From: Burkholderiales bacterium C2
GTDB taxonomy: Bacteria > Pseudomonadota > Gammaproteobacteria > Burkholderiales > Burkholderiaceae_C
Direction: 5' to 3'
Length of the DNA: 64,000 nt
Assembly (NCBI GenBank): GCA_005503085.1
Contig: SCOI01000012.1
Span: 146,312 to 210,311, forward strand
The notes beneath the pieces are model-generated. The model did not search any database and was not told where the DNA came from. It was given only the letters and a program-made list of their open reading frames with translations. Shown here piece after piece: positions 1-8,732 of the stretch; the first letter of the stretch is position 1, and each line of letters opens with the position of its first letter. The translations under genes were made by a program, and so were the position numbers.

Positions 1-51
1 GGCTTTCGCGCCGGCCTCACCCTGCTTGCGGGGCGGGAAAGCCCGGAGTTT

Positions 52-828
52 TCACTCGTCCAGCTCTTCCCGCGCCAGCTCCACGTCCAGACACTCCATC
101 GCATCCAGCGGCTCGCAGGCCGCCGCGTCGGCATACAGCGTCTCGGCCTCCTTCATGCGCTTGTCGCCCTCCAGCATCACCAGGCCGTTGGCCCGCTCGA
201 TCATCGCGATCGCGCTGCTGGGATTGAGCTTGACGGCCTGGGCGAACATCGCCAGGCCGGTCGCAGCATCGGCGCCCTGGGTCTTGCCCAGCAGCTTGCC
301 GACCTTGTCGATCACCTCGGCATGGAAGGCGCCCAAGGCGATATGGGCATCGGCATGCTTGGGCGCGAGCTTGATGGTGGTCTCCAGCGCGCCCTTGACC
401 TTGCCGCCCAGGCCCTGGGCCAGGGCCTTGGTGACGCTGATGCCCTGGCCATAGCGACCCAGCGCGTAGGCCTGCCAGTACCAGGCGTTGGGATTCTTGG
501 GCTCGTCGGCCTGCTGGGCCTCGGCCCGGCCCGCCACCTCCAGGAACATCTCCAGCTTGGTCTGTTCCTTCTTCTCCAGGTAGTTGGCGTAGATGGCCTG
601 GGCCTTGTTGGCGACCGTAGTGCCGGCGGCGCCTGCGGCCAGCCCGGCTTCATAGGCCTTCTGGAATTCGCCGGCATGGAAATGGATCCAGGCCTGGACC
701 ACGGCCGCCTCCTTGGGCCAGGGCTCGGCATCGCCGGCATGCAGGCGGGCCCAGTGCTTCTTCAGCGCCGCCGCGTCGTACTGGTAGGCGGTGTTGTCAT
801 AGGGGAAGGCGGTCCACTTGGCCATCAT
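52..828 (-). CDS. TPR-like hypothetical protein
   Basis: This 258-residue protein is rich in alanine and leucine and helical throughout, with repeated motifs of the tetratricopeptide type (for example around residues 40-70, 95-125 and 145-185), so it is probably a soluble protein-interaction scaffold. No signal peptide or catalytic motif is visible. It begins 6 bases after the stop of the TetR-family gene upstream on the same strand and is probably cotranscribed with it. I do not recognise a specific function. The TPR call rests on helical periodicity and composition rather than on a clean consensus, so the gene is sure but the product is only broadly described. Confidence 0.75.
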   Translation of the reverse strand: MMAKWTAFPYDNTAYQYDAAALKKHWARLHAGDAEPWPKEAAVVQAWIHFHAGEFQKAYEAGLAAGAAGTTVANKAQAIYANYLEKKEQTKLEMFLEVAGRAEAQQADEPKNPNAWYWQAYALGRYGQGISVTKALAQGLGGKVKGALETTIKLAPKHADAHIALGAFHAEVIDKVGKLLGKTQGADAATGLAMFAQAVKLNPSSAIAMIERANGLVMLEGDKRMKEAETLYADAAACEPLDAMECLDVELAREELDE

Positions 829-834
829 CAGCTC

Positions 835-1497
835 CTAGCTATCCATCTCTTGATACTTGCCCGCCAGGGCAAACAGATGCTCGCGCGAGTTGCTCTCCAG
901 ATAGGGCAGCAACAGGCTCAGCACATGGAAGGCGCCGCGCATCAGCGCCGCACCGGCCTGGGCCGGTTCCAGCGCGTTGCGCGGGTTGCGCACATATTCG
1001 TAGCTCAGCCAGTAACTCATCAGCACCACCATCGAGTTGGCCACCGGCGGGGCCTCGCGGGCCTCCATCTTCAGCGCGCCGCCGAACTGCAGCCCCGCCA
1101 GCACCGCGCGCATGGCCCGCGCCTTGCGCTCCAGCACGCTCTGGAAATGCGTCTCCAGCTTGCGATTCTTGCTCAGCAGATCGTTCAGGTCACGATAAAG
1201 AAAGCGGTGCTTCCAGATCAGCTCGATCAGCATATGGAAGAACAGCCAGGCGTCCTCGACATGGCGCACATTGTCGGCCGCGCCCAGCAGCTCGCCGAGC
1301 TCGCGCTCATAGTTGCCGAACAGCGAGTTGATCAGCTCGTCCTTGGCCGGGTAGTGGTAGTAGAGATTGCCGGGGCTGATACTGAGCTCGGCCGAGATCA
1401 GCGTGGTCGAGACATTGGGCTCGCCGAAGCGGTTGAACAAGTCCAGCGTGACTTCGAGGATGCGTTCCGCGGTACGGCGCGGTTTCTTGGTGACCAT
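835..1497 (-). CDS. TetR/AcrR family transcriptional regulator
   Basis: The 220-residue protein has an N-terminal TetR-type helix-turn-helix at about residues 10-58. Its recognition helix carries the family pattern SPGNLYYHYPAKDEL, which is characteristic of TetR proteins. The C-terminal two thirds is a helical ligand-binding and dimerisation domain with no family-specific motif that I recognise. It is divergent from the ABC exporter that begins at 1600, and the 102-base gap must hold both promoters. Autoregulation and control of the exporter are the usual arrangement, but this is inference. The ligand is unknown. Confidence 0.9.
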   Translation of the reverse strand: MVTKKPRRTAERILEVTLDLFNRFGEPNVSTTLISAELSISPGNLYYHYPAKDELINSLFGNYERELGELLGAADNVRHVEDAWLFFHMLIELIWKHRFLYRDLNDLLSKNRKLETHFQSVLERKARAMRAVLAGLQFGGALKMEAREAPPVANSMVVLMSYWLSYEYVRNPRNALEPAQAGAALMRGAFHVLSLLLPYLESNSREHLFALAGKYQEMDS

Positions 1498-1585
1498 GGC
1501 GCCGATTCTGGCATCAAGGCTTGTGCGCTTTGCGCAGCCTTGCCCCGGGCAAACCCTTTGCCGAGCGGGATTGGTGGGCGCTCCC

Positions 1586-1600
1586 TACAATGCGCGCCCA
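1586..1600 (+). promoter_or_regulatory. Probable -10 box giving a leaderless exporter mRNA
   Basis: A perfect Burkholderiales-style -10 hexamer TACAAT lies at 1586-1591 and is followed directly by TGCGCGCCC and the ATG at 1600. A start site about 7-8 bases after the hexamer would fall on or next to the A of the start codon, so the transcript would have almost no leader. No good -35 is visible at 16-18 bases, and no Shine-Dalgarno sequence precedes the ATG, which fits leaderless translation. Confidence 0.5.
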
Positions 1601-2529
1601 TGCCTATCCAGCCCCTGCCGGCCGACCAGCCCGCCATCAGTTTCCAGAACGTCAGCAAAACATACCGGGGAGGGCAGGTCCGGGCTCTTGATGGCGTGTC
1701 CTTCGACATCCAGCCCGGCGAGTTCTTCGGCCTGCTGGGCCCCAACGGTGCCGGCAAGACCAGCCTGATCAGCATCCTGGCCGGGCTGTCGCAGGCCAGC
1801 GGCGGCGCGGTCAAGGTGCATGGCCACGACGTGGTCAGCGACTATGCGGCGGCGCGCAAGGCCCTGGGCATCGTGCCGCAGGAGCTGGTGTTCGATCCCT
1901 TCTTTAGCGTCCGGGAGTCGCTGAAGATCCAGAGCGGCTATTTCGGTGTGAAGGGCAACGAGGCCTGGATCGACGAGTTGCTGGAGAACCTCGGCCTGGC
2001 CGACAAGGCCCATGCGAATATGCGCCAGCTCAGCGGCGGCATGAAGCGCCGCGTGCTGGTGGCCCAGGCCCTGGTGCACCGCCCGCCGGTCATCGTGCTG
2101 GACGAGCCCACCGCCGGCGTCGACGTCGAGCTGCGCCAGACGCTGTGGGCCTTCATCGCGCGCCTGAATCGTGAGGGCCACACGGTGCTGCTGACCACGC
2201 ACTATCTGGAGGAAGCCGAGGCCCTGTGCCAGCGCATCGCGATGCTCAAGCAGGGCCGCATCGTCGCGCTGGACAGCACCTCCGAGCTGCTCAAGGGCAA
2301 GGCATCGACGATGCTGCGCTTCAAGACCGATGCGGCGCTGCCGGCCGCGCTGCTCGATCAGTCGCGCGTCACCGGCCGTATCGTGCAGATCAAGGCCCAT
2401 GACGCGGCTGAGGTCGAGACCATTTTGTCGACCCTGCGCGCGGCGGGCTGCCCGGTCGAAGACCTGGAGATCGGCCGCGCCGATCTGGAAGACGTGTTTC
2501 TGGAAATCATGCAAGGAGCCCATCAATGA
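1600..2529 (+). CDS. ABC-2 type exporter ATP-binding protein
   Basis: This is a 309-residue ABC ATPase. Walker A is GPNGAGKTS at about residues 47-55, the signature is LSGGMKRRV, Walker B ends VLDEPTAGVD, and an H-loop histidine follows in TTHYLEEAE. The C-terminal 70 residues match the accessory region of exporter ATPases of the CcmA/DrrA/NodI class. The reading frame is open much further upstream, but similarity to the family begins only after the ATG at 1600, which also follows a -10 box closely. It overlaps the permease start by four bases (ATGA), so the two subunits are translationally coupled. The substrate is unknown; a drug, lipid or polysaccharide exporter is possible. Confidence 0.92.
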   Translation: MPIQPLPADQPAISFQNVSKTYRGGQVRALDGVSFDIQPGEFFGLLGPNGAGKTSLISILAGLSQASGGAVKVHGHDVVSDYAAARKALGIVPQELVFDPFFSVRESLKIQSGYFGVKGNEAWIDELLENLGLADKAHANMRQLSGGMKRRVLVAQALVHRPPVIVLDEPTAGVDVELRQTLWAFIARLNREGHTVLLTTHYLEEAEALCQRIAMLKQGRIVALDSTSELLKGKASTMLRFKTDAALPAALLDQSRVTGRIVQIKAHDAAEVETILSTLRAAGCPVEDLEIGRADLEDVFLEIMQGAHQ

Positions 2530-3296
2530 GCGCCATCCGTTTGCAAGGCGCTCGGACGCTGTTCTACAAGGAAGTGCTGCGCTTCTGGAAGGTCAGTTTC
2601 CAGACCGTCGCCGCGCCGGTGCTGACCGCCGTGCTCTATCTGCTGATCTTCGGCCATGTGCTGGAGGATCATGTGAAGGTCTATGACTCGGTCGGCTACA
2701 CCAGCTTCCTGATCCCGGGCCTGGTGATGATGAGCGTGCTGCAGAACAGCTTTGCCAACAGCTCCTCGTCCTTGATACAGAGCAAGATTACCGGCAATCT
2801 GGTCTTCCTGCTGGTGACGCCGCTGTCGCACTGGGCCTGGTTCGTTGCCTATGTCGGCGCGTCCATCGTGCGCGGCCTGGTGGTCGGGCTGGGCGTGATC
2901 GTCGTGACCTTCTGGTTTGCGCCGCCGGGCCTGGCCAATCCCTTGTGGATCGTCACCTTCGCCGTGCTGGGCGCCGCCATCATGGGGAGCTTGGGCCTGA
3001 TCGCGGGGCTGTGGGCGGAGAAGTTCGACCAGATCGCTGCGTTCCAGAACTTCATCATCATGCCGATGACCTTTCTGTCCGGCGTGTTCTATTCGATCAA
3101 ATCGCTGCCGCCGTTCTGGCAGGGCGTCAGCCATCTGAACCCTTTCTTCTACATGATCGACGGCTTCCGGCGCGGCTTCTTCGGCGTCAGCGATGTGTCG
3201 CCCTGGATCAGTCTGGGCCTGGTCGGCGTGAGCTTCTTGGCGCTCGCGGCCCTGGCGCTGGAACTGCTGCGTCGCGGCTACAAGATCCGCTCTTAG
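2526..3296 (+). CDS. ABC-2 type exporter permease
   Basis: The 256-residue integral membrane protein has about six predicted transmembrane helices. It carries the ABC-2 permease pattern: a long first hydrophobic segment (about residues 20-45), the stretch IPGLVMMSVLQNSF after helix 2, and LNPFFYMIDGFR before the last helix. It pairs with the ATPase immediately upstream (four-base overlap) to form a complete exporter of the DrrAB/NodIJ type. The divergent TetR regulator is the likely controller. The substrate cannot be read from the sequence. Confidence 0.92.
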   Translation: MSAIRLQGARTLFYKEVLRFWKVSFQTVAAPVLTAVLYLLIFGHVLEDHVKVYDSVGYTSFLIPGLVMMSVLQNSFANSSSSLIQSKITGNLVFLLVTPLSHWAWFVAYVGASIVRGLVVGLGVIVVTFWFAPPGLANPLWIVTFAVLGAAIMGSLGLIAGLWAEKFDQIAAFQNFIIMPMTFLSGVFYSIKSLPPFWQGVSHLNPFFYMIDGFRRGFFGVSDVSPWISLGLVGVSFLALAALALELLRRGYKIRS

Positions 3297-3312
3297 TAGA
3301 ATCCTGCTCACC

Positions 3313-3576
3313 ATGGCCGATCCCACTCCCCAAGAAGTTCAGCAATTCATCGCCAACGGCCTGCCCTGCCAAGCGCTGCAGGTCGAGGGCGACGGCCGGC
3401 ATTTCTTCGCCACCATCGTCTCCACCGAGTTCGAAGGCCTGTCCCGTGTGCGCCGCCATCAGCGCGTGTACCAGGCCCTGGGTGACCGCATGCGCGAGCA
3501 GATCCACGCGCTCTCCATGAAAACACTGACGCCGGCCGAGCATGCTGCTTCCCCGGCCGAGCACCATCATTCCTGA
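3313..3576 (+). CDS. BolA/IbaG family protein
   Basis: An 87-residue BolA-family protein. The class II KH-like fold is marked by the conserved SRVRRHQRVYQAL stretch at about residues 42-54 and by the C-terminal IHALSMKTLTPAE motif. BolA and IbaG proteins bind 2Fe-2S clusters together with monothiol glutaredoxins. It lies 16 bases after the exporter permease and 99 bases ahead of hisG. In many betaproteobacteria a BolA-like gene stands beside murA and hisG; here murA is absent between them. Length and motifs fit IbaG better than BolA proper. Confidence 0.88.
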   Translation: MADPTPQEVQQFIANGLPCQALQVEGDGRHFFATIVSTEFEGLSRVRRHQRVYQALGDRMREQIHALSMKTLTPAEHAASPAEHHHS

Positions 3577-3675
3577 GCGCCATCCGCTTTTCTGCAAGCG
3601 GGTGGCGGCGAGGCGCCGCTAGGTGAACCCGCTGCCGTCCCGCTGAACCCGATTCACAAGGACGACAGACGCACC

Positions 3676-4314
3676 ATGATCACCCTGGCTCTCTCCAAAG
3701 GCCGCATCTTCGACGACACCCTGCCGCTGCTGCGCGCCGCCGGCATCGAGGTGCTGGAAGACCCCGAGACCTCGCGCAAGCTGATTCTTGAGACCAGCAA
3801 TCCCGAGGTTCGCATCGTGATGGTGCGTGCCTCCGACGTGCCCACCTATGTCCAGCATGGCGGTGCCGATCTGGGCGTGGCCGGCAAGGACATCCTGATC
3901 GAGCATGGCGGCGCGGGCCTCTACCAGCCCTTGGACCTGAACATCGCCAAATGCCGCGTCAGCGTGGCGGTGCGCCAGGGTTTTGACTACGCGGGCGCCG
4001 TCCGGCAGGGCTCGCGCATTCGCGTGGCCACCAAGTACACCGAGATCGCGCGCCAGCATTTCGCCGAGAAAGGCGTCCACGTCGATCTGATCAAGCTTTA
4101 CGGCTCGATGGAGCTGGCGCCGCTGACGGGCCTGGCCGACGCCATCGTCGATATGGTCTCCACCGGCAACACCCTGCGCGCCAACCACTTGAGCGAGGTC
4201 GAGTTCATCATGGACATCTCGGCCCGCCTGGTTGTCAACCAGGCCGCGCTGAAGCTCAAGCGCGAACCGCTGCGCCGTCTGATCGACGCCTTCGCCTCTG
4301 CCATCCCGAAGTGA
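3676..4314 (+). CDS. hisG: ATP phosphoribosyltransferase, short form
   Basis: HisG condenses ATP and PRPP in the first committed step of histidine synthesis. The 212-residue protein has the N-terminal [10 protein letters not shown] motif and the PRPP-binding region [13 protein letters not shown] at about residues 158-170. It lacks the C-terminal ACT-like regulatory domain of the about 300-residue long form, so it should need the HisZ regulatory subunit, which is not in this window. A purine-rich stretch (AAGGACGACAG) precedes the ATG. It is the first gene of the his cluster and its stop overlaps the hisD start. Confidence 0.97.
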   Translation: MITLALSKGRIFDDTLPLLRAAGIEVLEDPETSRKLILETSNPEVRIVMVRASDVPTYVQHGGADLGVAGKDILIEHGGAGLYQPLDLNIAKCRVSVAVRQGFDYAGAVRQGSRIRVATKYTEIARQHFAEKGVHVDLIKLYGSMELAPLTGLADAIVDMVSTGNTLRANHLSEVEFIMDISARLVVNQAALKLKREPLRRLIDAFASAIPK

Positions 4315-5636
4315 GCCGCATGATGTCCTTGAAGCTCCGCCAACTGAATACCGCCAGCCCCGACTTCGAAGCCGAGTTCCAGCGTGTGCTGCACTGGTCG
4401 GCCGAGACCGATTCGGCCATCGAAACCCGCGTGGCCGAGATCCTGGCCGATGTGCGTGCCCGCGGCGATGCGGCCGTGCTGGCGTACACGGCCCGCTTTG
4501 ACGGCCTGCAGGCCGTCACGGTGGCCGCGCTGGAACTGACGCGCGAGGAACTGAAGGCTGCCTTCGAGGCCATCAGCCCGGCCCAGCGCGGCGCGCTGCA
4601 GGCCGCTGCCGAGCGGGTGCGCAGCTATCACGAGCGCCAGAAGCAGGCCTGCGGCCTGAGCTGGAGCTATCGCGACGAGGACGGCAGCCTGCTGGGGCAA
4701 AAAGTGACCCCGCTGGACCGTGTCGGCATCTATGTGCCCGGTGGCAAGGCCGCCTACCCGAGCAGCGTGCTGATGAATGCCATCCCTGCCCAGGTGGCCG
4801 GTGTGCCCGAAATCATCATGGTGGTGCCGACTCCCAAGGGGGAGAAGAACCCACTGGTGCTGGCCGCCGCCTATGTGGCGGGCGTGCACCGCGCCTTCAC
4901 GGTCGGCGGCGCCCAGGCCGTCGCGGCGCTGGCCTATGGCACGGCGACGGTGCCGCGCGTCGACAAGATCACCGGCCCCGGCAATGCCTATGTGGCCAGT
5001 GCGAAGAAGCATGTGTTCGGCCAGGTCGGCATCGACATGATTGCCGGCCCCAGCGAGATCCTGGTGCTGGCCGACGGCACGACGCCGCCGGACTGGGTTG
5101 CGATGGATCTGTTCAGCCAGGCCGAGCACGACGAGCTGGCGCAGAGCATCCTGCTCTGTCCCGATGCTGGTTATATCGAGAAGGTCCGCGAGGCGATCGA
5201 GCGCCTGTTGCCGACGATGCCGCGCCAGGACGTGATCCGCGCGTCGCTCGAAGGGCGGGGCGCGCTGATACAGACCCGCTCGATGGACGAGGCCTGCGAG
5301 ATCAGCAATCGCATCGCGCCCGAGCATCTGGAGGTATCCAGCGCCGATCCGCACCGCTGGGAGCCGCTGCTGCGCCATGCCGGCGCGATCTTCCTGGGCG
5401 CCTATACCAGCGAATCGCTGGGCGACTACTGCGCCGGCCCCAACCATGTGCTGCCGACCTCGGGCACCGCGCGCTTCTCCTCGCCGCTGGGGGTGTATGA
5501 CTTCCAGAAGCGTTCGAGCCTGATCGAGGTCAGCGAGGCCGGGGCCCAGAAGCTGGGGCCGATTGCTGCCGAACTGGCTTATGGCGAAGGCCTGCAAGGG
5601 CATGCACGGGCGGCGGAGATGCGCTTGAAAAGCTGA
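4311..5636 (+). CDS. hisD: Histidinol dehydrogenase
   Basis: HisD oxidises L-histidinol to histidine in the last two steps of the pathway. The 441-residue length is normal. Visible family motifs are [14 protein letters not shown], the NAD region [24 protein letters not shown], and the zinc and catalytic site [10 protein letters not shown], with a second histidine in IAPEHLEV. Translation can start at GTG 4311, which overlaps the hisG stop, or at ATG 4320 or ATG 4323; none has a strong ribosome site. The gene ends 54 bases before an antitoxin gene, so the his operon is interrupted here. Confidence 0.96.
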   Translation: MSRMMSLKLRQLNTASPDFEAEFQRVLHWSAETDSAIETRVAEILADVRARGDAAVLAYTARFDGLQAVTVAALELTREELKAAFEAISPAQRGALQAAAERVRSYHERQKQACGLSWSYRDEDGSLLGQKVTPLDRVGIYVPGGKAAYPSSVLMNAIPAQVAGVPEIIMVVPTPKGEKNPLVLAAAYVAGVHRAFTVGGAQAVAALAYGTATVPRVDKITGPGNAYVASAKKHVFGQVGIDMIAGPSEILVLADGTTPPDWVAMDLFSQAEHDELAQSILLCPDAGYIEKVREAIERLLPTMPRQDVIRASLEGRGALIQTRSMDEACEISNRIAPEHLEVSSADPHRWEPLLRHAGAIFLGAYTSESLGDYCAGPNHVLPTSGTARFSSPLGVYDFQKRSSLIEVSEAGAQKLGPIAAELAYGEGLQGHARAAEMRLKS

Positions 5637-5646
5637 GATGAAATGA

Positions 5647-5677
5647 ACACGAACTTCGTGTAACACGAACTTCGTGT
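5647..5677. promoter_or_regulatory. Tandem palindromic operator ahead of the toxin-antitoxin genes
   Basis: Two identical 15-base palindromes (ACACGAA-C-TTCGTGT) lie at 5647-5661 and 5663-5677, a 16-base period with a single base between them. They sit 13 bases upstream of the antitoxin start and 10 bases after the hisD stop. Paired palindromes bound cooperatively by ribbon-helix-helix antitoxin dimers are the usual autoregulatory operator of such modules. The binding itself is inferred from position and symmetry. Confidence 0.8.
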
Positions 5678-5690
5678 TAAATTTCGAGCC

Positions 5691-5912
5691 ATGAAGAACG
5701 TGACCGTCAGCATGGAGGACAGCGTCGCCGAATGGGCCCGGCTGGAGGCCGCGCGGCGCAATACCAGCGTGTCCCGCCTGGTCGGCGAGATGCTGGCCGA
5801 GAAGATGCGGCATGACGACGCCTATCAGCGCGCGCTGCAGGATTGGCTGCACCGCGAGCGCTCCTGGGTTTCGAACGGCGCGGCCTATCCGGCGCGGAGC
5901 GCTGAGGCATGA
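5691..5912 (+). CDS. Ribbon-helix-helix antitoxin (VapB/CopG-like)
   Basis: A 73-residue protein whose first 40 residues fit a ribbon-helix-helix fold: the beta strand MKNVTVSM, helix VAEWARLEAARR, then the turn and helix TSVSRLVGEMLAEKM. The remaining tail is probably the toxin-binding part. It overlaps the PIN-domain gene by four bases (ATGA) and follows a double palindrome that looks like its operator. Expected role: neutralise the downstream toxin and repress the module. It lies inside the his operon, between hisD and hisC. Confidence 0.85.
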   Translation: MKNVTVSMEDSVAEWARLEAARRNTSVSRLVGEMLAEKMRHDDAYQRALQDWLHRERSWVSNGAAYPARSAEA

Positions 5913-6349
5913 AGCCGGTCTTTGTGGATACCTCGGTGCTGATACTCAGCGAAGACGGCGCCGATCCGGAGGCCAGGGTCAAGGCCTTGGCCTGGCTGAT
6001 GCTGCTGTGGCAGCAGCGCGCCGGCCGGGTCTCGACCCAGGTGCTCAACGACTTCTACCGCCTGGTCACGACCCGCATCCAGCCGCCCATGCCCAATGGC
6101 GATGCCCGCGCCGAGGTGCGGCGCTACCAGCGCTGGAATCCCTGGGCCATCGACCATGCGACGGTCGAGAGCGCCTGGTCGATCGAGAGCCGCTTCGGCC
6201 TGGCCTATGCCGACGCGCTGATCGTCGCGGCCGCCAAGGCCCAGGGCTGCGAGCTGCTCCTGAGCCTGGAACTGCCGCATGAGCAGCAGCTCGATAGCGT
6301 GCGAATCCTCAACCCCTTGCAGAGCGAGCCCAGCGCATGGACCGACTGA
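5909..6349 (+). CDS. PIN-domain toxin (VapC-like RNase)
   Basis: The 146-residue protein has the PIN-domain layout. Asp7 is in FVDTSVL, Asp48 is in QVLNDFYRLV where the family usually has glutamate, and Asp102 is in YADALIVAAA. Near residue 121 the sequence is LLSLELPHEQ where relatives commonly have SED. PIN toxins cleave RNA, often tRNA, using four acidic residues and magnesium. The substitutions may weaken or alter catalysis. Its last 13 bases overlap the start of hisC, so the toxin is co-translated with histidine genes. The antitoxin gene overlaps its start. Confidence 0.85.
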   Translation: MKPVFVDTSVLILSEDGADPEARVKALAWLMLLWQQRAGRVSTQVLNDFYRLVTTRIQPPMPNGDARAEVRRYQRWNPWAIDHATVESAWSIESRFGLAYADALIVAAAKAQGCELLLSLELPHEQQLDSVRILNPLQSEPSAWTD

Positions 6350-7416
6350 CGCAACAAAGCCTGGCTCGCATCCGTGACGATGTGCGCGCCACCCAGGCCT
6401 ATCCGGTGCAAAGCGCCGCCGGCCTGATCAAGCTGGACACGATGGAGAACCCGTTCCGGCTGCCCGAGGCGCTGCAGCGCGAGCTGGGCGAGCGCCTGGG
6501 CCGGGTCGCGATCAACCGCTACCCGGCGGCGCGCACCGGCGTGCTGGCCGCCGCACTGGCCGCGCATGCCGGCATGCCGGCGGGCTGCGCCATCACGCTA
6601 GGCAATGGCTCGGACGAGATCATCACGATGCTGGCCATGGCGATCAGCCGCCCCGGCGCGAAGATCCTGTCGCCGCTGCCCAGTTTCGTGATGTACGAGA
6701 TCTCGGCGCGCTACCAGGGCCTGGGCTTTGTCGGCGTGCCGCTGACCGCCGATTTCGAGCTCGACGAGGCAGCGATGCTGGCCGCGATCGCGGAGCAGCA
6801 GCCGGCCCTGATCTATCTGGCCTATCCGAACAACCCGACCGCCAATCTGTGGGATGCCGGCGTTATCGAGCGCATCGTCGAGGCGGCCCCTGGCCTGGTC
6901 GTGATGGACGAGGCCTACCAGCCCTTTGCCGAGCGCGATGCGATGGGCCTGTTGGCCAGGTATCCGCATGTGCTGGTGATGCGCACGATGAGCAAGTTCG
7001 GCCTGGCCGGCGTGCGCATCGGCTACCTGATCGGGCAGCAGGCGCTGATCCAGGAAATCGACAAGGTCCGCCCGCCCTTCAATATCGGCGTGCTGAACGC
7101 CGAGGCCGGGCTGTTCGCGCTGGAGCATGCCGAGGTCTACGCTGCCCAGGCCGAGATCCTGCGCGCCGAACGCGACCGCCTGCTGGCCGAGCTGGCGCAA
7201 ATGCCCGGTATCCGGCCTTTTCCGAGCCAGGGCAATATGATTCTGGCCAGGGTGGCCGACGCGGCACGCAGCTTCGACGCGATGAAGGCCAGAGGCGTGC
7301 TGATCAAGAATGTCTCGGCCATGCACCCGCTGCTGGCCAACTGCCTGCGCATCACGGTGGGCACGCCCGAGGAAAACGCGGCGATGCTGGCCGCACTGAA
7401 AGAGAGTCTGTCATGA
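6337..7416 (+). CDS. hisC: Histidinol-phosphate aminotransferase
   Basis: HisC is a PLP-dependent class I/II aminotransferase that converts imidazole-acetol phosphate to histidinol phosphate. The 359-residue protein has [14 protein letters not shown] near residue 88, [11 protein letters not shown] for substrate and cofactor contacts, DEAYQPFA, and the Schiff-base lysine in [13 protein letters not shown]. The ATG at 6337 lies inside the last codons of the PIN toxin gene (13-base overlap), so expression depends on reading through the toxin-antitoxin insertion or on a promoter within it. Its stop overlaps hisB by four bases. Confidence 0.96.
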   Translation: MDRLTQQSLARIRDDVRATQAYPVQSAAGLIKLDTMENPFRLPEALQRELGERLGRVAINRYPAARTGVLAAALAAHAGMPAGCAITLGNGSDEIITMLAMAISRPGAKILSPLPSFVMYEISARYQGLGFVGVPLTADFELDEAAMLAAIAEQQPALIYLAYPNNPTANLWDAGVIERIVEAAPGLVVMDEAYQPFAERDAMGLLARYPHVLVMRTMSKFGLAGVRIGYLIGQQALIQEIDKVRPPFNIGVLNAEAGLFALEHAEVYAAQAEILRAERDRLLAELAQMPGIRPFPSQGNMILARVADAARSFDAMKARGVLIKNVSAMHPLLANCLRITVGTPEENAAMLAALKESLS

Positions 7417-8009
7417 GCGCCCCACGCATTGCCGAAGTCAGCCGCAACACCAAGGAAACCCAGATCAGGGTGCGCGTCAATCTGGACGGCACGGGCGAGG
7501 CCAAGCTCAACACCGGCATCGGTTTCTTCGACCACATGCTGGACCAGATCGCCCGCCACGGCCTGATCGATCTGGACATCGAGGCCAAGGGCGACCTGCA
7601 CATCGATGGCCACCACACGGTCGAGGATGTGGGCATCACCTTGGGGCTGGCCGTGGCCCAGGCCATCGGCGACAAGAAGGGCATCACCCGCTACGGCCAC
7701 AGCTATGTGCCGCTGGACGAGGCGCTGTCGCGCGTGGTGGTCGATTTCTCCGGCCGCCCGGGCCTGCAGATGGACTGCAAATTCACCGCCGGCAGCATCG
7801 GTGCTTTCGACACCCAGCTGACCTTCGAGTTCTTCCAGGGCTTTGTCAACCACGCGCTGGTCAGCCTGCATGTCGACAACCTGAAGGGCCATAACGCCCA
7901 CCACCAGGCCGAGACCATGTTCAAGGCCTTCGGCCGCGCGCTGCGCATGGCGATGACCCTGGATCCGCGCAGCGCGGGCGTGATCCCCTCGACCAAGGGA
8001 AGCCTCTGA
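7413..8009 (+). CDS. hisB: Imidazoleglycerol-phosphate dehydratase
   Basis: HisB dehydrates imidazole glycerol phosphate. This is the monofunctional form of 198 residues, without the histidinol-phosphatase domain of enterobacterial HisB. Metal-binding motifs are GHHTVEDVG near residue 69 and [11 protein letters not shown] near residue 160. The frame is open further upstream, but family similarity begins at the ATG at 7413, which overlaps the hisC stop as ATGA. A separate histinol-phosphate phosphatase gene would have to lie elsewhere. Confidence 0.96.
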   Translation: MSAPRIAEVSRNTKETQIRVRVNLDGTGEAKLNTGIGFFDHMLDQIARHGLIDLDIEAKGDLHIDGHHTVEDVGITLGLAVAQAIGDKKGITRYGHSYVPLDEALSRVVVDFSGRPGLQMDCKFTAGSIGAFDTQLTFEFFQGFVNHALVSLHVDNLKGHNAHHQAETMFKAFGRALRMAMTLDPRSAGVIPSTKGSL

Positions 8010-8010
8010 G

Positions 8011-8658
8011 ATGAGCCGTACCGTTGCGGTTGTCGATTACGGCATGGGCAATCTGCGCTCGGTGTCGCAGGCCGTGCTGCATGTGGCGCAGGACTCGGGC
8101 CTGGACGTGGTGATCACCGCCAAGCCCGAGGAGGTCTATGCCGCCGAGCGGGTCGTGCTGCCGGGCCAGGGCGCGATGCGTGACTGCATGCGCGAACTGG
8201 CCGACTCCGGTCTGAAGGAGGCCGTGCTCGACGCCGCCGCGAACAAGCCGCTGATGGGCGTCTGCGTCGGCATGCAGATGCTCCTGGACCACAGCGAGGA
8301 ACAGGACACGCCGGGCCTGGGTCTGATCCCGGGTCAGGTCAGGCGTTTCAGGCTCGAAGGCCAGATCCAGCCCGATGGCAGCCGCTACAAGGTGCCGCAG
8401 ATGGGCTGGAACCGTGTGCGCCAGAGCCGACCCCACCCGATCTGGGCCGGTGTGCCCGACGAATCCTGGTTTTATTTCGTGCACAGTTTTTATGCGCAGC
8501 CGTTAGATGCGCACCACAGCGCGGGGGAAACCGAGTACGGCCTGCGCTTTACCTGTGCGGTGGCCCGGGATAATATTTTTGCTACCCAATTCCACCCTGA
8601 GAAAAGTGCCGCGCTCGGGCTTGCCCTGTATCGCAACTTCCTGCTTTGGAAGCCTTGA
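8011..8658 (+). CDS. hisH: Imidazole glycerol phosphate synthase, glutaminase subunit
   Basis: HisH releases ammonia from glutamine and channels it to HisF. The 215-residue class I amidotransferase has the nucleophile cysteine in [10 protein letters not shown] (about residue 84) and the catalytic histidine and glutamate in TQFHPEKS near residue 193. The N-terminal DYGMGNLRS motif is typical. It starts one base after the hisB stop. Near 8560-8600 the sequence becomes slightly richer in A and T than its neighbours, with no sign of damage to the frame. Confidence 0.96.
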   Translation: MSRTVAVVDYGMGNLRSVSQAVLHVAQDSGLDVVITAKPEEVYAAERVVLPGQGAMRDCMRELADSGLKEAVLDAAANKPLMGVCVGMQMLLDHSEEQDTPGLGLIPGQVRRFRLEGQIQPDGSRYKVPQMGWNRVRQSRPHPIWAGVPDESWFYFVHSFYAQPLDAHHSAGETEYGLRFTCAVARDNIFATQFHPEKSAALGLALYRNFLLWKP

Positions 8659-8732
8659 GGACATCCACGTCTTCTTCCCCTGCACTTGGTCTCGTCCCTC
8701 TTCTCCCATTTCTCACCACCCCTGCCTCGGCC

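Noticed and set aside
1..51. Inverted repeat GGCTTTC...GAAAGCC at the left edge
   Set aside because: The 29-base loop and lack of a T-run make it unconvincing as a terminator, and the neighbouring gene is cut off.
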